Source: Phycisphaerae bacterium
GTDB lineage: Bacteria > Planctomycetota > Phycisphaerae > SM23-33
Direction of reading: 5' to 3'
Length of the DNA stretch: 38,475 nucleotides
Assembly: GCA_016782885.1 (NCBI GenBank)
Contig: JADHXQ010000039.1
Span: 1-38,475 of the forward strand
In this document: piece after piece, positions 26,937 through 36,600 of the stretch
How the letters are laid out: each line of letters begins with the position of its first letter
How positions within the stretch are numbered: position 1 is the stretch's first letter
The notes under the pieces: model-generated
Seen by the model: only the letters and a program-made list of their open reading frames with translations
Database searches by the model: none
Told to the model about the DNA's origin: nothing
Position numbers and translations under genes: made by a program

Positions 26937-26950
26937 CGTTGCCGTTACTG
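26937..26950 (-). repeat. Right 14-base inverted repeat (mate at 26439-26452)
   Basis: CGTTGCCGTTACTG is the exact reverse complement of CAGTAACGGCAACG at 26439-26452. Each copy joins the innermost heptamer to GGCAACG and faces the four-helix-bundle gene. Beyond the 14 bases the two sides keep only loose similarity (CAACGACGAACGGC against CAACGGCCAACGAC). Confidence 0.85.
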
Positions 26951-26985
26951 CTCACTGCTCACTGCTTACTGCTTACTGCTCACTG
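26944..26985 (-). repeat. Heptamer tandem array, five CAGTRAG units plus CAGTAAC (reverse orientation)
   Basis: Read on the minus strand the six units are CAGTGAG, CAGTAAG, CAGTAAG, CAGTGAG, CAGTGAG and CAGTAAC. This is the same unit and the same terminal variant as the left array, in mirror orientation. It begins five bases after the stop codon of the HzsA-related gene at 26991. The mixed A/G at position five shows this side has diverged or is older than the homogeneous left array. Confidence 0.95.
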
Positions 26986-26990
26986 GCCAC

Positions 26991-29900
26991 TCATTTGCCC
27001 GCCAGCGGCAGCGGGCGGAAGTCCGCCTCGTTTTTCCATCTGAGGTTCTTCTTGCCCCTGTGCGTACCGTAATACGGGGCGTTTGCGTCGATCCAGGTTA
27101 CGATCTTGATGAAATCCTCGCGGGTGATCTTCGACTTGCAGGGGGCCTTGCGAATCCGCTCGACCATCTTGCTCCGATGCGAACCGAACGTCAGCGGCGG
27201 TTCGACCGGGACGTGGGAACTGCCATATCCACAAGTGTGCAGATAGCTGACCAGCGCCTTTTTTGTAAGGTTCTCGTAGGAGCGATTCCATAGTCCGGTC
27301 AGCTCACCGGTAAGGTCCAGGTCGCCCTTGGGCACCTTGCCGCTGTGGCAGCTTACGCAATTCTTGTCGAGGATCGGCTGAACGTCAAGGGCGTAGTGCA
27401 CCGCCCGAGGACCGGTGTCGCCGGGCTGCGGGCGGAGCGCCTCCAAGGGGTGCGCCATCGCCATCGGAATGGCGCGTTTCAGGTTGGGCGCCTTTCGGCG
27501 GACCTCGTGGCAGCCGATGCAGGACCTTTGCTCACCGGGCCTCAAGTTGAGGAACGTCCGCATACGCTGCAATTCCATGAAATTCTCATCCAGCGCCTGG
27601 AAGAAGATATTCTTTTCCGCCGGTATGGTGAAATACGCCGACCCGTCTTCGTGAACCGTCGCGACGCCATAAACTTTCTTTCTCGCGACGTCGCCCGCCA
27701 GGCTGACCGCCGAGGCCTGCATGCCCGCGCCGTCGCCCTGCTTGCCCGCCCGGTAGGTATCGTACCAGGACAGGTTCATCGCCTCCATCACGCGCACGTA
27801 CTTGACCCTTCCGCGCTTGACGCCCGTAAGTCCCTGGTACACGTCGAGCATGAACATCGTAGCGAGCCCCTGGGCTTTGTCCGCATCCGCGGCGTCGACC
27901 GGGGCGATCATTGTTGGTCTGCGGCGCGGCCGGAGCGGGGTGGGTTGCTGACACGATAGATCCGGGTCACTGTAAAGCTCCGCCCGGTTGCCCCACGCGT
28001 CCAGCGTATAGATCGCGTAGTCCGCCCCCTTATTGCGCTTGACGCCGTTGGGCATGTGAGACACGAGGAAGAATTTCTCGGAGAATGGGTAAGGCTCCCT
28101 GAACGGACCGCCTTTGCGCGTCATGGTGTTCATGCCCGGATAGCTGATCTCGGGCGTGAGGTTCGTCATTCCCTGGGCGTTTCGCCGGTTGCGGCGATTA
28201 TCGATGAGCACGACGGGACCGGCCATCCCCCCGTGGTGTCCGGCCGCAATCGCCACGATCAGGCGGCTGTCCGGAATGCTGCACGCGTTGGTCATCGAGC
28301 CCGGACGGACGAGAGTGTTTTTGTACACGTGGTCCGATCCGCTGCCGTCGGGACGTATCGCCCACAAGCTTTGGGCGTTTCCGAAACCCTTGTCGACGTA
28401 CTCCCATCGCATATAGATCACCCGTCCGTCGTCCAGCACGCAAGGGTTGATTTCGTTGACCTGGCCGCTCGAAAGACATCGCATGTTTTTACCATCGGCA
28501 TCCATTACATACAAAGTGGTCACCGTCGCGGGGAAACATAGAACCGACCGCTGGGAGCGCGTGGTGGCAAACATGAGCTTTCCGTTGGGCAGATAACACG
28601 GGTCAATGTCGTCATACCCGCCCCCGCAGTTACTACCGCTGAAGCGCCGGATGGTGTCGGCCTCGCTCTGTCCGCCGAAAGTAATCTGCCGCAGGCTGCT
28701 GTTTGTCCTGAGACCGGTCTTCGGGTCGATGTCGATTTCGTAGATGCGGAACACCCCGCCCTTGGCGCCCTTGGCGTCCTCAGCGTCCTTGGCCTTTGCG
28801 TGACAAAACACGATCTTGGTGGCGTCAAACGACAGGTTGAACCGGCCGAACACTCCATTTGCGAGTTCCGGAACCAGTTCGGTAACTTTTCCGTCGGGCG
28901 ATACCGGTGAAAGCAGGCAGAGATTACCACCCGGGGCGCCCTTGGTCAGATGCCCGGTGTAAGTGCTGAAGCTGCGGCCCTTTTGCTTTACGAACAGGAG
29001 TGTGTCGAATTTCAACGCCGGATGGTCGAGCATGGCCTCGCTCCGCACCGCCGACAACGCCGTCTCGATCTCCTGTTTCCGCTCCGGCGCAGCGTCCTTT
29101 GCCGCCCGTTGTTTCTTATCCAACTCGTCGAGTTGTTTCAGGAACTGCGGTCCCTTGGGATACCGCGGTCCGAACGTTTTGATATTATCGACGATCGCCA
29201 ACCGCAGCGCCGCGACGTTCACGCTGTTGGGCGGAAGGAAGATCCTGCGACACCTGGGCTGGACCCTGTCGAGATTCACTTCCCGCCTGACCGGCTTCCA
29301 ACCCTTCGGAAAAGCCACCGGCGACTCCAACCGCAAGTGGTTCACTCGCGGGGGCAGTCCCGCGCGGGTGAATTTCAGCGTGTGCTTGCCCTTGGCGGCT
29401 TGTATTTTGCAGGCCTCTTCCCACTCGATACCGTGGAAACCCCTGGCGTCTCTGGGAAGATTGTGCTGGGGGTGGCGGTCCATATACGGGGGCGGATTGC
29501 CCGTGATGCGTCCGCAGGCCTCGCCGAGGCGCTTGTTGTCAATCCAGACCTCCATCGGCCGTTTCTCCGGCGACCCGTAACAGACGTGAAGTGTGTAAGT
29601 CGCGTCGACAGGGAAATCGACGTCGTATTCGATCACCCACGGCAGCTCACCTCCGTCGCCGACCACCAGTTGGGGAAACTTGTCACGATAATCGGCGTAG
29701 ATGTCCGGGTTGGCGAAGACCTTGGCATTACCACGATCGAAGGTCCAGGCGGGAATCTGGAACGAACCGGGCGCTTTGGATTGCTTTTTGGCCTCGGCCC
29801 GCTCCGACAGCAGCACGACGCTGCCGACAAGGCACGCCGCGGCGAATACTGTCAACGTCAACCGGCGCGGCCGTAACGGCAGGTTAGATTCATCTTGCAT
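26991..29900 (-). CDS. HzsA-related dihaem propeller protein with N-terminal jelly roll
   Basis: The preferred start is the ATG at 29900, six bases after GGGAGA; a GTG at 29903 is too close to that site. The 969-residue protein has a signal peptide (about 10-38). A carbohydrate-binding-like jelly roll spans about 46-200 (FQIPAWTFDRGNAKVF, EYDVDFPVDATYTLHV, KGKHTLKFTRAG). It is followed by a conserved helical linker (FLPPNSVNVAALRLAI) and a TolB/PD40-type propeller at about 300-760 (CYLPNGKLMFATTRS, VLDDGRVIYMRWEYVD). Haem motifs are CIGCH at 794-798 and CVSCH at 848-852, the second within the planctomycete cytochrome pattern VQPILDKNCVSCH. The C-terminus (FIKIVTWIDANAPYYG) is typical of these proteins. 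Extracytoplasmic electron transfer or oxidation is inferred and the substrate is unknown. It lies 89 bases after its larger paralogue. Confidence 0.9.
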   Translation of the reverse strand: MQDESNLPLRPRRLTLTVFAAACLVGSVVLLSERAEAKKQSKAPGSFQIPAWTFDRGNAKVFANPDIYADYRDKFPQLVVGDGGELPWVIEYDVDFPVDATYTLHVCYGSPEKRPMEVWIDNKRLGEACGRITGNPPPYMDRHPQHNLPRDARGFHGIEWEEACKIQAAKGKHTLKFTRAGLPPRVNHLRLESPVAFPKGWKPVRREVNLDRVQPRCRRIFLPPNSVNVAALRLAIVDNIKTFGPRYPKGPQFLKQLDELDKKQRAAKDAAPERKQEIETALSAVRSEAMLDHPALKFDTLLFVKQKGRSFSTYTGHLTKGAPGGNLCLLSPVSPDGKVTELVPELANGVFGRFNLSFDATKIVFCHAKAKDAEDAKGAKGGVFRIYEIDIDPKTGLRTNSSLRQITFGGQSEADTIRRFSGSNCGGGYDDIDPCYLPNGKLMFATTRSQRSVLCFPATVTTLYVMDADGKNMRCLSSGQVNEINPCVLDDGRVIYMRWEYVDKGFGNAQSLWAIRPDGSGSDHVYKNTLVRPGSMTNACSIPDSRLIVAIAAGHHGGMAGPVVLIDNRRNRRNAQGMTNLTPEISYPGMNTMTRKGGPFREPYPFSEKFFLVSHMPNGVKRNKGADYAIYTLDAWGNRAELYSDPDLSCQQPTPLRPRRRPTMIAPVDAADADKAQGLATMFMLDVYQGLTGVKRGRVKYVRVMEAMNLSWYDTYRAGKQGDGAGMQASAVSLAGDVARKKVYGVATVHEDGSAYFTIPAEKNIFFQALDENFMELQRMRTFLNLRPGEQRSCIGCHEVRRKAPNLKRAIPMAMAHPLEALRPQPGDTGPRAVHYALDVQPILDKNCVSCHSGKVPKGDLDLTGELTGLWNRSYENLTKKALVSYLHTCGYGSSHVPVEPPLTFGSHRSKMVERIRKAPCKSKITREDFIKIVTWIDANAPYYGTHRGKKNLRWKNEADFRPLPLAGK

Positions 29901-29989
29901 CACAAGTCTCCCTGAAAAAGAGAAAATAATTACTTCTCTCTATTGTCGCCTCTTACATAGTTCAACGCCTTTCCCGCTCCCTCGATTGC

Positions 29990-32900
29990 CTACTTTGCAA
30001 CCAGCGGCGGAAGGCGGAAGTCCGGGTGGTCCTTGTCGCTGAGGCCCCTCTTGCCTCTGTACGTACCGTAGTACGGGGTGTTGGCATCGATCCAGGTTAC
30101 GATCCTCACGAATTCAGCCCGCGTGATCTTGCCTTTGCACGGGGCTTTGCGAATCCTTTCAGCCAGCTTGCTGAGGTGCGATCCGAAACTCAGCGGCGGC
30201 AGGGGCCGGAACCCCGACCTGCCAAATCCGCAGTGCCTTACGCTGACCAGGCCCTTACCGTAAATATTCTCGTAGGAGCGGTTCCACGTTTCCGTCGGCT
30301 CGCCGGTGAGGTCAAGGCCGCCCTTGGGATTCGACCCGCTGTGGCAACCAACGCAATGCTCATCCAAAACCGGCTGAACGTCCGAGGCATAGTGGACCAT
30401 ACGAGGGCCCGTTTCGCCCGGTTGGGGCGCAAGCGCCTGGGCGGGGCGATCCATGGCCCGCGGGCGGGCGCCTGCTATGGACGGCGCCTTCCTGCGCTTC
30501 TCGTGGCAACCGATGCAGGACCTGCTCTCGCCGGGCATCACGTTTATGAACGTGGGCATGTGCTGCAACTGCATGAAATTCTCATCAAGCACCTGGAAGA
30601 AGATGTTTTCTCTGGCCGGTACGGTGAAATACGCCGATCCGTCTTCGTGGACTTTCGCGACGCCATAGACCTTCTTGCGATGGACATTCCCCGCCAGGCC
30701 GATTCTAAAAACGCCGTTCTCCGCCCAGGGCCACGGAAGGGCGCCCATCACCCGCACGTACTTTACCCGACCGCGCTGGATGCCCGTCATCCCCTCGTAC
30801 ACGTCCTGGATAAACACCATGCCCGGTTTCTTTTGTGTCGCGTCGTCCGTCTCGGACGAGGCAATTACCGTCGGCTTGCGGCGCGGACGAAGCGGGGTCG
30901 GCTGGAAACAGGAAATGTCGGAGTCACCATAGATCTTGGCGCGGTTGCCCCATTTGTCCAGCGCGTATATCCCGTACGTCGCCGGTTTCTTCTTCTCCTT
31001 GCCTTTGGGCTTGACGGCGGGCTTGACGCCGGGAATGTGAGAAACGAGAAAGAACTTCTCCGAAAACGGGTGGGGCTCCAGGAAGTAGCCCATATTGTAT
31101 TTGGCGGTGTACATGCACGGATACCCAATCTCGGGCGTGATGCAGGTCATGGCTTCGGGACTGCGGCGCGTTATACGATTGTCGACCACTATTACCGGAC
31201 CGCCCGCCCGACCGCAGTGCGGGTTCCCGACCGTCACAAAACGCCGGCTGCCCGGAATACTGCGGGGGTGCAGCATCCCCGACGGGCGGAGTACGCTGTT
31301 CTTATACACGTGGTCCACGCCGCTGCCGTCAGGGCGCACCGCCCAGAGACTCTGTCCGTTGCCCAGGCCCTTGTCCACGTATTCCCAGCGCGTGTACGCG
31401 ATGCGACCGTCATCCAGCAGGGTGGGACCCATTTCGGTAAGCGGGCTCGACGAAAGGCGGCGTATATTCTTGCCGTCGGCATCCATTACGTACAGATTGG
31501 TGACCGTCGCGGGGAAACAGAAAACGTTCTGCATCGAGCGGGTCGAAACGAACAGGATCTTGCCGTTGGGCAGATACACCGGATCGGTATCGTGGAATAT
31601 CGCCCGGCTGTGTCCGCTGTTGCGGCAGTTCTTCGCCGCATTGGCGGCGTCGTCGTCGATAAATGACAGCTGCTTGAGGCCTTGTCCGTCGACGCCGACC
31701 TCGTAGATACGGAAGCCCTTGTCTTTGACCCTGTATCCAAAGACCACTTTCTTCGCATCGAACGACAGGTCGAAGCGGCTGAACACGCCGGGGTCGAGTT
31801 CGCCCGCGAGCGTGGCGACCTTGCCCTCGGGGCCCACCGGCGAAAGAATGCAGAGGCTGGCGCCTGTCTGCTTCTGGTGGTGATCCTCGTAGATGTGTCC
31901 GTTGTAGGGTTTCTTCTTGACGAACAGTAGTTTGTCGAACTTCAACGCCGGATGACTCAGCATGGCCTGGCGCCGCAGCGCCGTCAGTGCGGACTCGGTG
32001 GTGCTCTCCGCTTCGCCCTTGCCTTCTTCGCCCGCCCAGGTTCTAAGCGCCGAGAAACCCCTCCCCTCCGGCTTAATGGAAACCGTTCTGGGCTTCCCGG
32101 CCAATTCGTCCAGTCGTTTGAGGTACTGCTGCCCGCCGGGATATCGCGGTCCGAAGGTCTCGATCGTATCCTGGATCGCGACCCGCAAGGCCTCGATGTT
32201 AACCGCATCGGGAGGCAGGAACACGCTGCGCTGCTCGAGGGGGACTTTGTCGAAGTGCGGCATCTTGCGCGGAGGCTGCTTCCAGCCCTTGGGAAAACCA
32301 GCCGATGAGCCCAGGCGCAGGCCTATCAGGTTGGGCAGCGGACCGCCGCGGGAAAACTTCAGCGTGTGCCTGCCCTTGGCGATCGGCATCTTGATAAGCT
32401 TTCCATCCTTACAAAACTCCTCCCACATCTTCGGCGCGCCGCTGCTGTTCGATGTGAACACGACCGGTTCCTCATGGGGCGCCGAACCGAACGCCACGCC
32501 CAAACAGCACATTCCCATGGACTTACCGTCGAGGAAGACCTCCACCGGGCGAGCCTCCGCCGAGGCGTAACTTACATGAAGCGTGTATTCAGCGTCGACG
32601 GGGAAGTCGATATCGTATTCGACCGATCCAGCGGCGCCGGACCCCGCTTCGCTGCCCACTACCGGTCCGGCGTCGGCGTATTTGTCGGGGCTCGCATAGA
32701 TCACGGCGTTTCCGCGATCGAACGTCCAGGCGGGAATCTGCAAAGTTCCGGCGGGCCTGGCTTGGCGTTCGGGCTTGACGGGTAGTCGCAAAGACGCGGC
32801 GTCAACGCTGCCCGGACCGGTAAATGCCTTACGATATTTGGCGGGGACGCTCTCGATATCCCGCACTTTGTACTGGGGCGGTTTCCAATCTTCGGGAAAC

Positions 32901-33466
32901 GCCGCCGCCGTCTCCAGTCGCAGCGCCACCAGGTGAGGCAGCGGTCCGCGACTGGTCAAGACCAGCGTATGCTTGCCCGCCTTTGCGCTTCCATTCCTTA
33001 CCGGCGCCAGCGAGGCGGGCGCTCCAAATCGATTGCGGAGCGTTTGCCACATGGCGCCGCTGCTCCTGGATGTGGGGCTGTTGGGCCTGGCGGACGACGC
33101 TGAGGTCAAGCTTACCGCGGTGCAGGTCTTGGCTATGTCCCGGGTGTCGAAAAAGACCTGCACCGGGCGCGCCTCGGCCGTCGCGTAACGGATCTGAAGT
33201 ATGTACCTGCCGTCGACGGGGAGATCGACGTCATATTCGATCGACCAGCCCCAGGGCGCCCGGGGCCCGCTGACCACCACCGGTCCGGCATCGGCGTACT
33301 TGTCCGGATCCGCATGGATCTGCCCATTGCCTCGAACGAACGACCAGGCGGGAATAACCAACGCCCCGCCCTCTGCCCGGACCACCGGAAACGCGACACT
33401 GCAAACCGCAAGCAGTATCAACATCAACCGGCAAGACCGCCATGGCAGGTATGATTCGATCTTCAT
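29990..33466 (-). CDS. HzsA-related dihaem propeller protein with duplicated jelly roll
   Basis: This 1158-residue exported paralogue of the next gene carries two copies of the N-terminal module: residues about 35-229 and 241-432. Each has an IPAW strand, PDKYADAGPVV, a PVDxxYxLxxxYAxAEARPV strand and an AKxGxHTL strand. Each ends in the linker motif (FTGPGSVDAASLRL, then FLPPDAVNIEALRV). The propeller follows, with VYLPNGKILFVSTRS and LLDDGRIAYTRWEYVD. The haem motifs are CIGCH at 984-988 and CVGCH at 1038-1042, and the C-terminus is ITRAEFVRIVTWIDANTPYYG. GAGGAGC lies seven bases before the ATG and is part of a hairpin. It is probably the first gene of a two-gene operon. Catalytic role is unknown, and the jelly rolls suggest sugar-polymer binding. 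Confidence 0.9.
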   Translation of the reverse strand: MKIESYLPWRSCRLMLILLAVCSVAFPVVRAEGGALVIPAWSFVRGNGQIHADPDKYADAGPVVVSGPRAPWGWSIEYDVDLPVDGRYILQIRYATAEARPVQVFFDTRDIAKTCTAVSLTSASSARPNSPTSRSSGAMWQTLRNRFGAPASLAPVRNGSAKAGKHTLVLTSRGPLPHLVALRLETAAAFPEDWKPPQYKVRDIESVPAKYRKAFTGPGSVDAASLRLPVKPERQARPAGTLQIPAWTFDRGNAVIYASPDKYADAGPVVGSEAGSGAAGSVEYDIDFPVDAEYTLHVSYASAEARPVEVFLDGKSMGMCCLGVAFGSAPHEEPVVFTSNSSGAPKMWEEFCKDGKLIKMPIAKGRHTLKFSRGGPLPNLIGLRLGSSAGFPKGWKQPPRKMPHFDKVPLEQRSVFLPPDAVNIEALRVAIQDTIETFGPRYPGGQQYLKRLDELAGKPRTVSIKPEGRGFSALRTWAGEEGKGEAESTTESALTALRRQAMLSHPALKFDKLLFVKKKPYNGHIYEDHHQKQTGASLCILSPVGPEGKVATLAGELDPGVFSRFDLSFDAKKVVFGYRVKDKGFRIYEVGVDGQGLKQLSFIDDDAANAAKNCRNSGHSRAIFHDTDPVYLPNGKILFVSTRSMQNVFCFPATVTNLYVMDADGKNIRRLSSSPLTEMGPTLLDDGRIAYTRWEYVDKGLGNGQSLWAVRPDGSGVDHVYKNSVLRPSGMLHPRSIPGSRRFVTVGNPHCGRAGGPVIVVDNRITRRSPEAMTCITPEIGYPCMYTAKYNMGYFLEPHPFSEKFFLVSHIPGVKPAVKPKGKEKKKPATYGIYALDKWGNRAKIYGDSDISCFQPTPLRPRRKPTVIASSETDDATQKKPGMVFIQDVYEGMTGIQRGRVKYVRVMGALPWPWAENGVFRIGLAGNVHRKKVYGVAKVHEDGSAYFTVPARENIFFQVLDENFMQLQHMPTFINVMPGESRSCIGCHEKRRKAPSIAGARPRAMDRPAQALAPQPGETGPRMVHYASDVQPVLDEHCVGCHSGSNPKGGLDLTGEPTETWNRSYENIYGKGLVSVRHCGFGRSGFRPLPPLSFGSHLSKLAERIRKAPCKGKITRAEFVRIVTWIDANTPYYGTYRGKRGLSDKDHPDFRLPPLVAK

Positions 33467-33627
33467 CGTAAAGCTCCTCGAAGAGCAGAACGTAGTCCAC
33501 AGTATCGGATATCGTATATTATTATATTATATGTTAATCCCCAAGCTGCAGAAAGCGTTCTTCTTCTCTGGAACCATGCCCATGCTTCCGTGTATAAAAG
33601 GCCGCTTATCCCAACAGGAGTATCGTC
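33467..33627. promoter_or_regulatory. Divergent control region between HzsA-related and giant HExxH genes
   Basis: A 161-base gap between outward-facing genes. Its centre (about 33500-33536) is a run of A and T that contains TATAAT-like words on both strands. On the minus strand TTAACA is followed after 15 bases by TACGAT, a plausible but short-spaced promoter for the gene at 33466. On the plus strand TATAAA at 33593-33598 lies about 30 bases before the ATG at 33628 but has no clear -35 partner. AGGAG at 33616 is the ribosome site of the plus gene. Confidence 0.4.
33473..33486 (-). promoter_or_regulatory. Hairpin overlapping the ribosome site of the gene starting at 33466
   Basis: The 14 bases GCTCTTCGAGGAGC on the minus strand pair as GCTC/GAGC, with two more possible pairs, and the 3' arm is part of the GAGGAGC ribosome site. 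Folding would mask translation initiation, so the hairpin could tune expression. The pairing is seen and the effect is inferred. Confidence 0.35.
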
Positions 33628-36600
33628 ATGACGAAGCGGAACTGCGTGATCTGCCTGACGTTGTTTATCCTCGCCGCCGGCGCAATGGCTGAGGAGCACG
33701 ACTACTACAAGAATCTCAGGCACCCCGCCAAACTCGTGCCCGGCGTCGGGCTCGACAAGATCGCCCAGGAAGGCGGCGCGGGTTACAAGCGCCGCACGGT
33801 TCAGTGGTGGCCTCGCAAGGGACAGGACTTCGTCGATATTCCCGAAGGCGCGCCGCTGCGCACCTGGACGCGGAACAAAGGGCAGAAAGACACCGAAGCC
33901 CTGGCGGGCGCAGCCCGTAACTGGACCGCTTCGGATCCGGAGACGTTCAAGGCGCACCTCATAGCTTTCCGAGGGTTCGGTACGTCATCCGCCGACACGC
34001 CCCGCATACCTGCGGCTGTCTTGCGTCTGGAAAACGGCAGGCAGCGGGCTGTTATCGACTTTGCGCCCGTCAGCCGGATGATCAGCCGCAAGGACCGGGA
34101 TTTCATCCACAAGGTCTGGGAAGAAGTCTACCCGAAACTCTACGCGAAGATATCCAAGGAAGAGCGTCCCGTGGGCACAGACCTCCCGCTGAAACACTGG
34201 AAAGCACTTCCAGTGAGATTCAACGCCATGGAGCCCTGGAAGGACGCTAACGCCAAGTATCCCCTGTGGGGCGAGAAGAACGGTCGCATCATCTTCGAGA
34301 CCCGGAACTTCCATCTGACGGCCGCCACGAAAGGCGGGGGCCGGCCTCCGGCCTGGGTGCGACCGAACGACATCGAGGGTCAGAATCGTTTCCGCAGGGA
34401 TATCTTTGAGTACATCGAGAACTTCTGGACCTACGTCGAGGCCGCCGGGCACTCCATGCCTTTCTGGCACCGACCGGGTCCTAACAAGAAGTACACCATT
34501 ATCGTGACTCCGGGCGGCTCGGGTGTTGGTGATTACCACTGCGGTATTGGCAACGCCAATACCGCTGCGCTGGCGCACGAGTTCTTCCACAGCCAGCCGC
34601 TTGGCGGATGGCGGTCCTTCCATTACATCATGGGCAACGCCGGGCAGCACACGGGGCATCCGGGCGAACTGCAGATGTTCACGGGCAATTTCCGATATCC
34701 CTGGCGCTACATAAATCGCATGGGATACCAGTCGCCCATGATGTTCTTTGTTCTTGGTGACAATCCCAACTGGGGCTACGGGATCCAGGTGGTGATCGGC
34801 GGCCTGGCTGCCGCCGTGGAGCCCACGCCCTATCACACGATCGCCATGGCCGGACAAAAGAAGGGCCTCTGGAAGAATGGCGTGAGGGGATTCGGCGACT
34901 TCCTCGGGGAGTACGCGGCACGCATGGCCACCATCGATCTCATCGAGCAATTCATGATCAGGTGTAAGTACGGGATGCCCGAGACCAGCTACCTGTATCC
35001 GGTTTACGGGCACGAGAATCGGTATCGGATTTCCAATGCCGAAGCGCCCAGGTGGACGGGGTATAACATCATCCGCCTCGACGTTGACGAAGGGGCGAAG
35101 GAAATCGGCGTTGACTTCCAGGGCATCCATGACCCGCTGCTGCACAGCGACTGGCGCGCGTGCATTGTGGCCGCCGACGGTGAAGGCTGGGCTCGCTACA
35201 GCCCCCTGTGGAACAAGGGCAAGATGACCTTCGCGCTCAAGCCGACGGACAAGCGCCTGTGGCTTACCGTCTCGGCGTCCCCGAGTGCGTTTCCGGTTCA
35301 GGAACCGCACGACCCGGGCGCGGGTTGGATGAACACGTACCTCTCGGGCATCCACGCTCCGCGGTATCCCTGGGAGGTGGCGCTTACCGGGTGCAAGCCG
35401 GGCACCCCGCACCGCAAACACGGCGACATCATCGATTTCGAGGAACTCTATCCCAAGATCGATTGTGGCAACACGTACCTGAACTGGCCCGTGAAGCATG
35501 AAGTGCCTATCCCGCTGACGGAGAAAGACGGCGAGCTGTCCCAAAAGAAGCTGGCGGCGATGGCGCCTCGAATTGAGGCTTCTTCCAAGGCGTTGCAGGA
35601 GAATATTAAGGCGCGGAAGTCCGGAGGCTATTATGCGAACAAGAAGGGCATGGCACTGGAAGCTCTGAGGCGCCGGGTAAAATTTCTCCAGCGAAACGCC
35701 AAGGGGCATCGCCACGAAAACGGCGGCGGGTTCGTGTCCGAAAACGCGAAGGTTTCCGCGTCCGCTTACGTTGGCCCGGATGCGATGGTGCTCGACGGCG
35801 CACGCGTCAAAGACAATGCCTGCATCAAGGAGTTCGCCGTGGTTTTCGGACCGAAGACGGTTGTTTCGGGCAATGCGAAAATTAGCGGGCGGGCGTGGGT
35901 GACCGGAGACCTCGAGGTCAGCGGTGATGCGAGGATCCTGGAAGCCGCCACGGTTACCACAAGCTGGCACGAGACATGGGGACGCGGCAAATTGCACGAA
36001 GGACAGGCCAGGATCACCGGCACCGCGGTGGTCAAAGGCGAACTGTTCTTGCTCCTGTGTTTCGCCACCGACCAGACGCTCACCGGCGGACTGGTGATGG
36101 ATTATGTCGCGGACGTCAGGAACACCAGCAGCGGCGTGTTCGAGCACGGGAGATTCTATCGGGCGCACGACCGATATGACCGGGCCCCGGGATTCGGCGG
36201 CGGAACCGATGCCGGCGCGCCGTACGCCAACTGGCAGTTCAACCACGCCAAGACCGTGCTGCTGGAGGATTCGTACGTGAACAACAACGGAATTCTCCAC
36301 GGTCGACCGGGGTTCGTGGACGAAAACGAAGGCCTGCGCAAGAGCATCGTTTTCAACGGGCGGAATCAGTACGCCGAAGCACCGCCGTCGGTGGCCGATT
36401 TTGGTCAACTGACCATCGACATTATGGTCAACCGGTCCGGCGGCAAGGGCGGGCGCCTGTTCGACTTCGGAACGTCCGACGAGGAATGCTTCTACCTGTC
36501 GCTCGACGGAGGCGGCAAGCCGACGCTGACGGCCCGGCACAAAGGCAAGACCTGCACGGTTGTGGCCGGTCAGGGAATTCCCGTGAATAAATGGGCCCGC

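Larger units (their letters stand above)
26355..26985. mobile_element. Small element: S23-type gene between inverted heptamer arrays
   Basis: The 631-base stretch lies between two convergent genes. It is bounded on the left by CAGTAAG repeats and on the right by the same heptamer in reverse orientation (CAGTRAG on the minus strand). Both arrays end inward with a perfect 14-base inverted repeat, CAGTAACGGCAACG (26439-26452, and reversed at 26937-26950). The only gene inside encodes a four-helix-bundle protein. There is no transposase, and no target-site duplication is evident beyond a shared GGC next to each array. The structure suggests a non-autonomous mobile or repeat-borne element. Mobility is inferred and not shown. 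Confidence 0.5.

Noticed and set aside
30026..31666. 546-codon open frame on the plus strand opposite the larger HzsA-related gene
   Set aside because: It is a shadow of the same codon bias. The sense strand carries the haem motifs and propeller repeats.
26991..33466. Reading the HzsA-related genes as anammox hydrazine synthase
   Set aside because: They are family-level relatives with one propeller and two CxxCH motifs. No HzsB/HzsC partners or other anammox genes are present, and their neighbours act on glycans.
33485..33499. TGG-N9-TGC sigma-54-like element before the gene at 33466
   Set aside because: Its start site would fall at the ribosome site itself, leaving no usable leader.
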